This document shows positions 28,687-37,655 of a stretch of 64,000 nt of DNA, piece after piece. This stretch comes from Nonlabens ulvanivorans. GTDB taxonomy: Bacteria; Bacteroidota; Bacteroidia; Flavobacteriales; Flavobacteriaceae. The stretch is from contig NZ_BBMK01000001.1 in the NCBI RefSeq assembly GCF_000755285.1, positions 310,001-374,000 of the forward strand, read 5' to 3'. Numbering within the stretch: the first letter of the stretch is position 1; each line of letters begins with the position of its first letter. The notes under the pieces were generated by a model that did no database searches, was not told the DNA's origin, and was given only the letters and a program-made list of their open reading frames with translations. A program made the translations under genes and the position numbers.

Positions 28687-29480
28687 TGGAGTGGTTAGAC
28701 GCATTAATTTTAGGTGTTATACAAGGCCTTACAGAATTTCTACCTGTTTCATCAAGCGGTCATTTAGAATTAGGTAAAGCCATTTTAGGTGACAACTCTG
28801 TTCCTGAAGAGAGTCTTCTCTTTACGGTCGTACTTCACTTTGCTACCGCATTGAGCACTATTATTGTTTTTAGAAAAGACATTTTCAATTTGATTGCTGG
28901 TATTTTTTCTGGTCAGATGGACGATATGATTTTTGCGGGTAAGATTCTCTTATCCATGATTCCAGCGGTAATCGTAGGGCTATTTTTTGAAGAACAATTA
29001 GAGGCCTTATTTAATGGTAATATTGTTTTAGTAGGCTGTATGCTTATTGTAACAGGTTTATTATTATTTCTAGCCGGTAGAGCCAAAAATACTGGTAAAA
29101 ACATAGGGTGGAAAGACGCTTTACTTATAGGTGTTTCTCAAGCAATCGCTATGTTGCCTGGTATATCACGTAGCGGTGCTACCATTTCAACTAGTGTCCT
29201 ATTAGGTAATGATCGTACTAAGGCTGCACGCTTCTCTTTTCTAATGGTTGTGCCTTTAATCTTTGGTAAAATAGCCAAAGACATTATGAGTGGTGACATA
29301 TCGATGGAAAGCAGCGCGAGCATGCCACTTCTTATAGGATTTATAGCAGCATTTATTACTGGATTAATTGCTTGTACCTGGATGATTTCTTTAGTACGCA
29401 AAGCAAAACTGCATTACTTCTCATACTATTGTTTTGCCGTAGGTATAATAGCAATCGCAGCTGGAGTTTTTAACGGTTAA
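28686..29480 (+). CDS. uppP: Undecaprenyl-diphosphate phosphatase
   Basis: A 264-residue membrane protein of the BacA/UppP family, which removes a phosphate from undecaprenyl diphosphate to recycle the lipid carrier for cell-wall synthesis. Signature motifs: GVIQGLTEFLPVSSSGHLEL (Glu-rich motif I, about 10-30) and LPGISRSGATIST (motif II, about 155-168). Eight helices predicted. Coupled to DUF3098 by a one-base overlap and followed by truB after 6 bases. Confidence 0.97.
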   Translation: MEWLDALILGVIQGLTEFLPVSSSGHLELGKAILGDNSVPEESLLFTVVLHFATALSTIIVFRKDIFNLIAGIFSGQMDDMIFAGKILLSMIPAVIVGLFFEEQLEALFNGNIVLVGCMLIVTGLLLFLAGRAKNTGKNIGWKDALLIGVSQAIAMLPGISRSGATISTSVLLGNDRTKAARFSFLMVVPLIFGKIAKDIMSGDISMESSASMPLLIGFIAAFITGLIACTWMISLVRKAKLHYFSYYCFAVGIIAIAAGVFNG

Positions 29481-29486
29481 ATTAAT

Positions 29487-30203
29487 ATGGATCCTAATCA
29501 AAAACCCGTTACTAATCCTTATCAAATAGGTCAGGTACTTTTAATTGATAAACCTCTAGGTTGGTCATCTTTTCAAGTAGTTAACAAAATAAGATGGTTA
29601 ATCAAACAAGAATATAGAATTAAGAAAATTAAAGTTGGCCACGCAGGAACTCTAGATCCGTTAGCTAGCGGACTTCTTATAATATGTACAGGTAAGGAAA
29701 CTAAAAATATCAATGTTTACCAAGCACAACAAAAGGAATACACTGGAACGATAACCTTAGGTGGAACTACGCCTAGTTATGATCTTGAAACCGAGGTAGA
29801 TCAAAGGTTTCCAATTTCAAATCTCACTCCAGAACTACTTCTTAAAACAACTGAGCAATTTACCGGTGATATCATGCAAAAACCACCTATATATTCAGCC
29901 ATTAAGAAGGATGGCAAAAGATTATATGAACTAGCACGTGCAGGTGAAACTACAGAAATCAAAGAACGTCAGGTAAATGTTCAGGCATTTGAATTGACTA
30001 AAATTAAGCTGCCTAAGGTTGACTTTAGAATCGAGTGCAGTAAAGGAACCTATATTAGATCCATGGCACATGATTTTGGAGCAGCACTATATAATGGTGG
30101 TCATTTAAGCACTTTAAGACGCACCGCAATAGGTAATTACCGAGTGGAAAATGCCATGACTCTAGAAGAATTTGAAGCAGATTTTAAGAATATAGAACCT
30201 TAA
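29487..30203 (+). CDS. truB: tRNA pseudouridine(55) synthase
   Basis: A 238-residue TruB: LLIDKPLGWSSFQVVNKI at the start, catalytic KVGHAGTLDPLASGLL (catalytic Asp in HAGTLDP), and KPPIYSAIKKDGKRLYELAR plus CSKGTYIRSMAHDFG later. It makes pseudouridine 55 in the T-loop of tRNAs. Shorter than E. coli TruB because the C-terminal PUA domain is missing, as usual in Bacteroidota. Last gene of the ftsX run; overlaps the convergent lipoprotein gene by 4 bases. Confidence 0.97.
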   Translation: MDPNQKPVTNPYQIGQVLLIDKPLGWSSFQVVNKIRWLIKQEYRIKKIKVGHAGTLDPLASGLLIICTGKETKNINVYQAQQKEYTGTITLGGTTPSYDLETEVDQRFPISNLTPELLLKTTEQFTGDIMQKPPIYSAIKKDGKRLYELARAGETTEIKERQVNVQAFELTKIKLPKVDFRIECSKGTYIRSMAHDFGAALYNGGHLSTLRRTAIGNYRVENAMTLEEFEADFKNIEP

Positions 30204-30673
30204 AATACCTTTACAGGAACCTCTAGACTGTCTATAATAGGTACTTCATAATTAACCATACCTTTTCCAGCACGTATACTACCATTGTATTTAATATCCA
30301 CCTTTTGATTTACTAATATTTGTAATGTTGCGTCCAGTAAACCACGCCCTTTTTCTCCATAAAAATCTTTAGGCGACATGGTAGCCTTTAATGGTAATAT
30401 AAACTCGTCACTTGCAGGCATCTCAACATCTAGATCCTGATTAATCTCTGCAGTTTTACGACCGTTTACGTAGACATCAAACTTTGCTTTAGTCAAGTCT
30501 AGCCTTACAGGATTAGGATTAAAAAGTACACAATCACCACTAAGCTGCACATTGTCTGACGTAGCATTGTTGATTTTGACATTTTTTATCTCTATAAAAA
30601 CGACCTCTTCATAGGCATCTTGACACGACGTCATCGCAATAAGAATAGAACATAAGACTAGTAAAGTACGCAT
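30200..30673 (-). CDS. LEA14-like lipoprotein
   Basis: A 157-residue protein with a lipoprotein signal peptide (LLVLCSILIAMTSC, Cys 17 as lipidation site). The mature part shows the water-stress/LEA14 beta-sandwich pattern: VKNVKINNATSDNVQL, DCVLFNPNPVRLDLTKAKFDVYVNGRK and repeated beta strands. The family is found as outer-membrane or periplasmic lipoproteins of unclear role in Bacteroidota. Convergent with truB; no partner gene in the same direction. Confidence 0.78.
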   Translation of the reverse strand: MRTLLVLCSILIAMTSCQDAYEEVVFIEIKNVKINNATSDNVQLSGDCVLFNPNPVRLDLTKAKFDVYVNGRKTAEINQDLDVEMPASDEFILPLKATMSPKDFYGEKGRGLLDATLQILVNQKVDIKYNGSIRAGKGMVNYEVPIIDSLEVPVKVF

Positions 30674-30708
30674 CGTATTGAATTTACGGTAAAGATAGTG
30701 GTAGTTAT

Positions 30709-30723
30709 GCTTTCGCGAAAGCG
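30709..30723. repeat. 16-bp palindrome, copy 8 (intergenic)
   Basis: GCTTTCGCGAAAGC core, complete; the outermost base pair is lost. Lies between the divergent lipoprotein and LamG genes. Confidence 0.85.
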
Positions 30724-30782
30724 TATTGAAACAACATATTTTTTGCTAACTTTCTAACTTGTAAAAACTTAACCCAACCACC

Positions 30783-31981
30783 ATGAAAAAACTCTACTCT
30801 TATCTTTTTTACTTATCGGATCATTTACTCTATTTGCACAAACGCAAAATGCACTTAGTTTTGACGGAACTAACGACTTTGTCCAAACCACATTCCCAGG
30901 TGTAGCTATTACTGCTGACAGGACTTTTGAAGCTCATATTAAAGTTAGCACTAGTGCTCCCAGTAACAATTTATGTATTTTAGATTACGGTACTGGCGCC
31001 TCTGGATCTAGAAATACCTTTATGGTTAATACCAATCAAGGTTTATCTTTCTTTTCAGGCGGAACTAATGGTAATTTATCTTCAACTACTGGAGTCATAA
31101 CAGCAGGGCAATGGGTTCATGTTGCCTTTGTTTTATCTAGTGGCACAGGTTTTCTTTACGTAGACGGTGTTCAAGTTGGAACTGGAAATTTATCTGGTGT
31201 TAATACTCCATCAACAGGAAACAGCGTAAGAATAGGAAGACGTGTTCCTGGAGGAAATTTATATTTTTCAGGAGAAATTGACGAAGTTAGAATTTGGAAC
31301 AGAGCATTATCTACAACTGAAATAGGTGCTAATATGAACACTGAACTTTGTCCTGATGCAACTGGGTTATTAGGTTATTATCAATTTAATGAAGGAGCTG
31401 CTGGAGGAACAAACACTTCAATCACCACTCTTCCTAATATAGTTGCTTCTACAGATGGGACTTTGACTAATTTTGCTTTATCAGGAACTAGCTCAAATTG
31501 GGTAGCAGGACCATCTATGGTAACTGCTATTTTAGATGATGAAGTAACTGAAAGTAATGGAGTTTTAACTGCTCAGCAGTCAGGTGCTAGTTACAGATGG
31601 ATTAGATGTTCAGATGGCGTTGTTATTTCTGGTGAAACTGCTATGACTTTTACACCTACGGCAACAGGATTTTATGCTGGTGAAATTACATTTAATGGGT
31701 GTACACAGGTTTCTGAATGTGTGGAAGTAACTACTTTAGGTGAAGAGTCATTTCAATTAAATAATCTAGTATTATTTCAAAACCCATCACAATTCTTAAG
31801 CTTTAAAGGAGCGATTGATCAAGAAGCTGTTATTTCTATTTATTCTATATCTGGCAAGGAATTATTATCGGCTTCATTAAACGATTCTCAAACCATTCAA
31901 CCTACTATAGCAAATGGTTTATATATGGTAACCGTTTCTCAAAATGGAGCTAGCAAAACTTTTAAGTGGATTAAGGAGTAA
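30783..31981 (+). CDS. LamG-domain protein with type A sorting domain (frameshifted)
   Basis: 399 residues after repair. Signal peptide MKKLYSYLFLLIGSFTLFAQ appears only if the T6 tract at 30805-30810 is read as T7; otherwise the frame breaks after ten codons. Then a LamG/concanavalin-like domain (about 25-210: ALSFDGTNDFVQT, WVHVAFVLSSGTGFLYVDGV, GEIDEVRIWNRALS), a short Ig-like segment (YRWIRCSDG) and the type A T9SS sorting domain (IYSISGKELLSASL to GASKTFKWIKE). Probably exported to the surface or medium by the type IX system; binding target unknown. Ends at a terminator. Confidence 0.88.
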
Positions 31982-32003
31982 CCGACGTAACTTAACTGAT
32001 AAT

Positions 32004-32033
32004 AAAAAGCCAAGTAGAACACTTGGCTTTTTT
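32004..32033 (+). terminator. Intrinsic terminator, LamG gene / XRE gene
   Basis: AAAAAGCCAAGT and ACTTGGCTTTTTT pair around a 5-base loop; T-rich on the plus strand and A-rich 5', so it could serve both converging genes. Confidence 0.85.
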
Positions 32034-32041
32034 AATTGAAA

Positions 32042-32799
32042 CTATATTGAATTCCTCAACTCTTTCATCTGCGCTTCTAGAAAAGCCATTTTATCCTCCA
32101 TACTATCTGAAAAATCTGGAATACGACGGAAAAACACGTAACGTACACGCCATAATTCTTTGAGATCGTTAACAGTAATAGTCTGATCGTCTATATTTTT
32201 ATGATCAGCTCTGAGCACAAGACCATCGGCAGTGACGTATAACCTTCTTAATATAAGTTCGTTTTCGGTAACCGCGAGAACTATAGTACCATTATTAAGC
32301 TTCTTCACCACTTTATGAGGTACTTTTTCCCCCCCAACTATAACATCTTTGGGATACAAACCTTTATCGTGGCTGGTCATTTCTAAATTAGTAACCGTAT
32401 AAGCCTGAAGTCTTTCTCAGTATTGATAGGTAAGGTCAGACGAGGCATATCATCTATAAAAGATTGATTATCGTAATATTCAAGATAATCATCAGCTAAC
32501 TTTTCGGTAATACATGGCACTTGAGCAAATTGTTCTCTTTCTAATTCTTCTGGCGTTAAGGTTAAGCGATCATTAAATTTTAAAAGCTGGTTTACGGTTA
32601 ATTCTGCTGTAAGTATATCATCAATCGATATGCTAAAATAATTAGCAATTTTAATTATCGTCTCTATTTTAGGCTCGCTACGACCTTCTTCATAAGCACC
32701 CAAAGTACCTCTCTTTAAGTCAAATAGGTCTGCAAACGCCTGCTGGCTCAAACTCTTAATCCCACGAATCTTTTTTATGTTTTTACCAAAAAATGACAT
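32042..32799 (-). CDS. XRE-type regulator with degenerate S24-like domain (frameshifted)
   Basis: 252 residues after repair. HTH_XRE domain at about 5-62 (IKKIRGIKSLSQQAFADLFDLKRGTLGAYEEGRSEPKIE), then a C-terminal half like the LexA/S24 dimerisation fold (YPKDVIVG-EKVPHKVVKK). The catalytic Ser/Lys pair of active S24 peptidases is not recognisable, so it is likely a plain dimerisation domain. The frame breaks at 32404-32405, where GG should be GGG (DFRAYTVTNLEMTSHD). A G7 tract at 32329-32335 gives VIVGGEK. Divergent from the PspA cluster across a region rich in dyads, so it may control that cluster and itself. Confidence 0.82.
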
Positions 32800-32801
32800 T
32801 A

Positions 32802-32942
32802 TTTTGCTAATTTTATTTGCAATTAAAAATAATTGTGTATATTTACACTAACAATATTAGCAAAATAGATTCTATTAAGCTAATATTTGAGTAATACTTT
32901 AATAATCTAACCAATTATAATTCAGTATACTCAAATTTTGAG
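32802..32942. promoter_or_regulatory. Dyad-rich control region between XRE gene and PspA cluster
   Basis: The 318-base gap (32800-33117) contains TTTTGCTAAT at 32802-32811 and its exact inverse ATTAGCAAAA at 32856-32865; between them GTGTA/TACAC arms; ATAGA/TCTAT at 32865-32875; a TTTGAG half-site at 32886; and a CTCAAA-T-TTTGAG dyad at 32930-32942. These are plausible operators for the XRE protein. A 33-codon open frame (32974-33075) follows. Confidence 0.5.
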
Positions 32943-32973
32943 CATTATAAAAGCAGTAGGCCGTTGTCATATA

Positions 32974-33075
32974 ATGTATCAAAATAATTTGAAACCTATA
33001 ACTTTAAAAACTTTAATTATGATACTCTTAATGATTTACGTCGCAGATATCGCACTGCATATTTTAGTGGGATAA
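32974..33075 (+). CDS. Possible 33-residue membrane peptide
   Basis: ATG to TAA, 33 codons, ending in a hydrophobic run (LIMILLMIYVADIALHILVG) that could span the membrane. It lies upstream of the YbjN-like gene in the same direction. No clear ribosome site or family; chance cannot be excluded. Confidence 0.25.
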   Translation: MYQNNLKPITLKTLIMILLMIYVADIALHILVG

Positions 33076-33117
33076 GAAGTTCCTTTTTCGTAATATTAAA
33101 CCTACCAATAAACACCT

Positions 33118-33513
33118 ATGAATAATTACTTCAGCACTATTAAAGAATACCTATTACAACTAGACTATGACATCATCAGAGAAAATCCACAAGATGGAAT
33201 TATGGTGATTGAAAAAGAAAGCGCTGGTGTTAAAAATATGATTTTAGGTATTGCACCACCTATTCTGATTATGGAACAATATATTTTCAAAATCAACAAC
33301 AAAAACGAAGAAGTTTTCAAAAGTCTGCTGCAAAAAAACCGAGATATCATTCACGGTGCATTTGTACTGGATGAAAGTGGATCTAAAGTCATCTTTAGAG
33401 ACACACTTCAAATAGAAAACCTAGATCTTAACGAGTTAGAAGGTACTCTCAACTCTTTAAGTTTATTAATGAGTGAGTACTCAGATCAAATTATCAAATT
33501 TTCAAAATATTAA
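33118..33513 (+). CDS. YbjN/CesT-Tir-like protein
   Basis: A 131-residue soluble protein of alternating strands and helices: NYFSTIKEYLLQLDYDI at the start, GVKNMILGIAPPILIMEQYIF in the middle, LQKNRDIIHGAFVLDESG and a final helix LNSLSLLMSEYSDQI. The layout matches the YbjN/CesT-Tir chaperone-like fold often encoded next to PspA and flotillin genes. First solid gene of the PspA cluster, 11 bases before pspA. Family call is by layout and context. Confidence 0.6.
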   Translation: MNNYFSTIKEYLLQLDYDIIRENPQDGIMVIEKESAGVKNMILGIAPPILIMEQYIFKINNKNEEVFKSLLQKNRDIIHGAFVLDESGSKVIFRDTLQIENLDLNELEGTLNSLSLLMSEYSDQIIKFSKY

Positions 33514-33524
33514 AAATTACCGCT

Positions 33525-34238
33525 ATGAACATATTTAAAAGAATATTCAAAATAGGTGAAGCACAAGCTAACAAAGCCGTAGATAACCTAGAAGACCCTA
33601 TCACGATGACAGAGCAAGGCATACGTGACATGAAAGCAGACTTTAACAAAAGTGTAGAGGCTATGGCGCAAGTTAAAGCCTTAGCAATACGTTCTAAAAA
33701 TGAACGCGATGAGCACGAGGCAACGGCCAAAGATTATGAATCTAAAGCGATGTTGATCCTTAAGAAAGCACACGCTGGCGATATGGAAGTTCCAGAAGCT
33801 GATCGACTTGCAAAAGAAGCACTTGCCAAAAAAGAAGAAGTACAACAACACGCCAATCGCGCCGCAGCAGACACAGAAAAGTTTAATAAAAATGTATCCC
33901 AATTAAAAGACACCATCGAGACCATTAAAGGCAACATCACTAATTGGGAAAACGAGTTGAAGACACTTAAAGCTCGTGTTAAAGTAAGTGACGCTACTAA
34001 AAATGTCAATAAACAAATGGCAGAGTTAGACAGCGCAGGAACTGTGAGTATGCTAGAACGTATGAAAGAAAAGGTGGCACAAGACGAAGCTCTTGCAGAG
34101 GCTTATGGAGATCTAGCGAACTCAAACAAATCTGTAGATGATGAAATCGATGCAGCGGCAGACATGACAGAATCTAAACTTGATGACGACCTCGCTAAAC
34201 TTAAAGAGCAGTTGGGAATCAAGAAAGATGAGGCATAA
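33525..34238 (+). CDS. pspA: PspA/IM30 family protein
   Basis: A 237-residue, almost fully helical protein: N-terminal amphipathic helix (MNIFKRIFKIGEAQANKAVD) for membrane binding, then long coiled coils (about 25-190) including LEDPITMTEQGIRDMKADFNKS, which matches the PspA start. PspA/IM30/Vipp1 proteins build ESCRT-III-like rods and rings that repair or remodel stressed membranes. Two bases separate it from the zinc-ribbon gene. Other cluster members (NfeD-like protein, flotillin, AAA ATPase) fit a membrane-stress role. Confidence 0.93.
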   Translation: MNIFKRIFKIGEAQANKAVDNLEDPITMTEQGIRDMKADFNKSVEAMAQVKALAIRSKNERDEHEATAKDYESKAMLILKKAHAGDMEVPEADRLAKEALAKKEEVQQHANRAAADTEKFNKNVSQLKDTIETIKGNITNWENELKTLKARVKVSDATKNVNKQMAELDSAGTVSMLERMKEKVAQDEALAEAYGDLANSNKSVDDEIDAAADMTESKLDDDLAKLKEQLGIKKDEA

Positions 34239-34240
34239 TC

Positions 34241-34450
34241 ATGAGCAACATAAATTATAAATGTGTCAAATGTGGCCATCATGACTATGAAACTGGAGAA
34301 ATGCGTGCAACTGGTGGCACACTTTCAAAAATATTTGACGTACAAAACAAGAAATTCTCTTACGTAGCTTGCACTCGTTGCAAGTACACAGAGTTTTATA
34401 AAGCCAGTACAGGAGCATTGAGTAATATATTTGACTTTTTTACGAGTTAA
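34241..34450 (+). CDS. Zinc-ribbon protein of the PspA cluster
   Basis: A 69-residue protein with two Cys-x-x-Cys knuckles (YKCVKCGHHDYETGEM and ACTRCKYTEFYK) making one zinc ribbon, and a C-terminal tail ending in FDFFTS. Small zinc ribbons of this type with a hydrophobic tail (ALSNIFDFF) commonly accompany PspA genes; binding partner not known. Follows pspA by 2 bases. Confidence 0.82.
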   Translation: MSNINYKCVKCGHHDYETGEMRATGGTLSKIFDVQNKKFSYVACTRCKYTEFYKASTGALSNIFDFFTS

Positions 34451-34454
34451 GGCA

Positions 34455-34475
34455 ACGGCAGATTATATCTGCCGT
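34455..34475 (+). other. Intercistronic hairpin
   Basis: ACGGCAGAT, TAT loop, ATCTGCCGT: a perfect 9-bp stem 4 bases after the zinc-ribbon stop. No T-tract, so more likely an RNA stabiliser or weak attenuator than a terminator. Confidence 0.5.
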
Positions 34476-34517
34476 AAGCTCATGCCAATCAATAAAACCA
34501 TTTAAACTTACCAACCA

Positions 34518-35228
34518 TTGGAAAACTATTTCAACATATTATTCTCTGAAGTGAACATCACACTAACTGTGTTGTTAATCATTCTTATACTCTACTGGCT
34601 CGCCACTATGATTACAGGTATTGATTTTGACTTAGACATCGATGTGGACGTAGACATAGATGTAGATGCAGACATTGACCTTGATACTGGTCTAGAAGGT
34701 GGTAACATGGATTTTCAAGATGTTGCAAATGCCGAGGTAGATCGCGAGCATGTGGTTAACAAGCGTACGCGTAGATTAAAATGGTGGCAAATTCTATTGA
34801 TTTATTTCAACTTTGTTGGATTACCATTCATGTTTACATTTACTTTCTGGATTTTCAACTGGTGGCTCATAACTGTACTTGCAACCTTAATTACCGGTAG
34901 TTATGACAATTCTTTTGGATTCATCATCGTACTTGCAGCATTGATTCCAGCATTAATTTTGACTAAAATTACGACCACTCCATTCAAGTCTTTTTTCAAA
35001 AACCTGAATAAAGATGGAGATAAGGCAGTAGATTTTTTAGGACGTAAAGCCTTACTTTTATCTACTATTTCTGGAGATAAATTAGGAAATGCTGAGGTCA
35101 TGGCAGATGGAAACAACATGAGTATTTATGTGAAATCATTAGATGGATCAGAGTTACACTTTCGCGAAAGCGTGCTCATCATCAAGCAATCAGATGACAA
35201 GAATTATTTTTTAGTGAGTAAAATCTAA
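34518..35228 (+). CDS. YqiJ/NfeD-like membrane protein with Asp repeat
   Basis: A 236-residue protein: N-terminal helix (VNITLTVLLIILILYWLATMI), a loop with Asp at every second position (DFDLDIDVDVDIDVDADIDL, about 37-56), two further helices (about 90-155) and a C-terminal OB-like beta domain (FLGRKALLLSTISGDKLGNAEV). This is the YqiJ/NfeD plan, the usual partner of flotillins encoded next door. A palindrome copy encodes HFRES in the last strands. No in-frame ATG; the start is TTG at 34518, after an in-frame stop. The Asp ladder may bind Ca2+ or other cations. Confidence 0.78.
   Translation: MENYFNILFSEVNITLTVLLIILILYWLATMITGIDFDLDIDVDVDIDVDADIDLDTGLEGGNMDFQDVANAEVDREHVVNKRTRRLKWWQILLIYFNFVGLPFMFTFTFWIFNWWLITVLATLITGSYDNSFGFIIVLAALIPALILTKITTTPFKSFFKNLNKDGDKAVDFLGRKALLLSTISGDKLGNAEVMADGNNMSIYVKSLDGSELHFRESVLIIKQSDDKNYFLVSKI
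35159..35172. repeat. Palindrome, copy 9 (in YqiJ-like gene)
   Basis: CTTTCGCGAAAGCG, one outer base differs from the 16-bp consensus; encodes FRES. Confidence 0.85.
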
Positions 35229-35234
35229 CCAAAT

Positions 35235-35257
35235 GTCAGTCTGAGCTTGTCGTAGAC
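35235..35257 (+). repeat. CTGAGCTTGTCGAAG-family repeat R1
   Basis: GTCAGTCTGAGCTTGTCG then TAGAC; one base off the best copies. Head of an inverted pair with R2, 26 bases apart, in the gap between the YqiJ-like gene and flotillin. Confidence 0.85.
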
Positions 35258-35283
35258 GTATTTAAAACAACAATTGTTGATCG

Positions 35284-35307
35284 CACTTCAACAAGCTTAG
35301 TGTGACA
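35284..35307 (-). repeat. CTGAGCTTGTCGAAG-family repeat R2
   Basis: CACTTCAACAAGCTTAGTG then TGACA; inverted with respect to R1, two mismatches from consensus. Confidence 0.8.
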
Positions 35308-35350
35308 GCAACATTAAAAAGAAAAACAAACAATAAACCAAACAACAACT

Positions 35351-37422
35351 ATGGAAGGAATCTTACCAATTATCGTCACAGGACTAGGAATACTCTTATT
35401 CCTCATTATCGTATACTTCGCAATCATTGCGATGTTCTACAAAAAAGTACATCAAGGTCAGGCGCTGGTGCGTACTGGTTTTGGAGGTACAAAAGTCGCA
35501 ACAGATAAAGGACTTTATGTTGTACCGGTATTTCACCGTGTGGAAACTATGGATATTTCTGTTAAGAAAATCCAGATCGAGCGTATGGGCGTTGAAGGAT
35601 TGATCTGTAAAGACAATATGAGAGCCGATATTAAAGTCGCGTTTTTCGTGCGCGTGAATAACGAGGTAGAATTTATCAAAAAAGTAGCGCAAACCATAGG
35701 TGTCGCTCGTGCATCTCGCAAGGAAACACTAGAAGACCTGTTTGAAGCAAAATTCTCTGAGGCATTAAAAACCGTAGGTAAAAAGTTTGAATTTATCGCA
35801 TTATATGAAGCACGTCGCGAGTTCCGTGATGAGATCGTAGATATTATCGGTACAGACTTAAATGGTTATACACTAGAAGATTGTGCGATTGACTTTCTAG
35901 AGCAAACCAGTGTTTCTCATTTAAAAGCAGACAATATTTTAGATGCAGAAGGTATCAAGAAAATTACAGACCTTACTGCTGCACAAAACATAAAGGCCAA
36001 CTTGATTAAGCGTGATGAAGAAAAAATCATCCGTAAGCAAGATGTTGAAGCTCGTGAAGCGATTCTAGAATTAGATAAACAACTAGCTGAGAAAGAAGAA
36101 CAACAATTACGTGAGATTGCAAACATTAAATCTCGTGAAGGAGCTGAAATTCTTAAGGTAGCTGAAGAAGAAAGATTAAAGTCTGAAACAGCTCGTATTG
36201 CAACTACAGAAAAAGTGCAAGTTGCCGAAGAGAACATGCAACGTCAGATCATTATTGCAGAGAAAAATAAGCAACGTACTAACGCTGTTGAAACAGAACG
36301 TGTGGAGAAAGACCGCATGTTAGAATTGACCGAGAGAGAAAGAGTAGTAACTCTAGCTCAAATCGAGAAAGAGAAAGTAGTAGAAGTAGAGAAAAAGAAC
36401 ATCCAGGACGTAATAAGAGATCGCGTGATTCTTGAAAAAGGTGTGGTTGAAGAGCAAGAGAACATGAAAGATATCGAGCTTTCAAAACTGCCGATCGTTC
36501 TAAGCAAGTAGCCATCACAAATGCTGAGGCAAAAGCACAAGACGACCTGATACGTATCACTATAGCTGCTGAGGCTTCTAAACAAGCAGCAGTTCAAAGA
36601 GCTGAAGAAATCAATATTGAAGCACTTGCTCACAAAGAAGCTAGTGAAAAGCAAGCCGATGCTCGTAAGATTCTTGCTGAAGCAACTGCAAAAGAAGAAG
36701 CAACTGTAGGACTTTCTGAAGCACAAGTAATGCATGCAAAAGCTGAGGCTAGCGAGCGACAAGGTATTGTTGATGCACTCATCATCCAGAAAAAGGCTGA
36801 AGCTGAGGCAAGCGGTATTACTGCAAAAGCTGCTGCAAAACGTCAGGATGGACTTGCTGAAGCAGAGGTAATTAAAGAAAAAGCTCTTGCAGACGCTGCT
36901 GGTATAGAAGAGAAGGCAAACGCTATGAAGAAACTAGATGGTGTAGGTAAAGACCACGAAGAGTTCAAACTACGTCTAGACAAAGAACTTCAAGTAGACC
37001 TAGCACAGATCAATATCCAGAAAGATATTGCAGACGCACAAGCGCAAGTGATAGGAGATGCATTGAAAGCGGCTAAGATTGATATCGTTGGTGGTGAGAC
37101 TATGTTCTTTGAACAAATCATCGGTCAAATCACTAAGGCTAAAGGTTATGACAGACTCGTGAATCATTCTGAAACGGTATCTGAAGTAAAAGATGCCATT
37201 CTAGGTAGTGATGACGTAAAAGGAAATTTACTTGGAAAAGTAAAAGACTTTGCAGACAAGTATAACATCAGCTCTGAGGACATCAAGAACCTATCGATAG
37301 CAAATCTGTTGAGCAATCTACAGAACAAGTCTAACGATGGTGAAGAGAAAACCATGTTAGGTAACTTGATGAACCTTGCAAAAGGAATGGGATTGTCTAA
37401 CAAGAAGTTAGGAAATATCTAA
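35351..37422 (+). CDS. Flotillin-like SPFH protein (frameshifted)
   Basis: 690 residues after repair. One N-terminal helix (IIVTGLGILLFLIIVYFAIIAMFY), SPFH/Band 7 domain (about 38-200: GQALVRTGFGGTKVATDKG, VPVFHRVETMDISVKKIQ), then a very long Ala/Glu/Lys coiled coil (about 220-540) and a C-terminal oligomerisation region. This is the YqiK flotillin type, which scaffolds membrane microdomains. The frame breaks at the A4 run 36484-36487; one more A gives SKTADRSKQVAITNAEAKA and joins the two halves. Downstream hairpin at 37433-37467 ends the unit. Confidence 0.9.
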
Positions 37423-37432
37423 GGATGTTTTT

Positions 37433-37467
37433 GACCGTCTGCCTTCTAAGCAGATGGTCTTTACTTT
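37433..37467 (+). terminator. Terminator after flotillin
   Basis: GACCGTCTGC and GCAGATGGTC (one G-U pair) form a 10-bp stem with a 7-base loop, followed by TTTACTTTC, 11 bases after the flotillin stop. Confidence 0.7.
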
Positions 37468-37474
37468 CTAATTT

Positions 37475-37497
37475 GTCAATCTGAGCCTGTCGAAGAT
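37475..37497 (+). repeat. CTGAGCTTGTCGAAG-family repeat R3
   Basis: GTCAATCTGAGCCTGTCGAA then GAT; two mismatches. Pairs as an inverted repeat with the worn copy R4. Confidence 0.85.
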
Positions 37498-37528
37498 GGT
37501 GTAACTACCAATAAGATTTATACAAATC

Positions 37529-37551
37529 GCATTTCAACAGGATTGTACTGA
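37529..37551 (-). repeat. CTGAGCTTGTCGAAG-family repeat R4 (degenerate)
   Basis: CATTTCAACAGGATTGTACT then GAG; recognisable but worn copy, inverted relative to R3. Confidence 0.55.
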
Positions 37552-37610
37552 GTTTACCGAAGTGCTAAGTGTGCCAAAAGTATAATGAATAGGAAAAATA
37601 ACTTCGAAAT

Positions 37611-37633
37611 GTCAGTCTGAGCTTGTCGAAGAC
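37611..37633 (+). repeat. CTGAGCTTGTCGAAG-family repeat R5, left flank of GIY-YIG gene
   Basis: GTCAGTCTGAGCTTGTCGAA then GAC, a consensus copy 22 bases before the GIY-YIG start codon. R6 is its inverse on the other side of the gene. Confidence 0.92.
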
Positions 37634-37655
37634 GATGTTAAAAGCAATTAACTTT

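Noticed and set aside
30709-30723. Promoter for the LamG gene at TATTTTTTG near 30740
   Set aside because: One base too long for TAnnTTTG and no -33 box at the right distance; could not be supported.
37623-37655. TTG start for the GIY-YIG gene inside repeat R5
   Set aside because: The family begins close to the MKFYFVYILKC segment; an ATG at 37656 gives the normal length.
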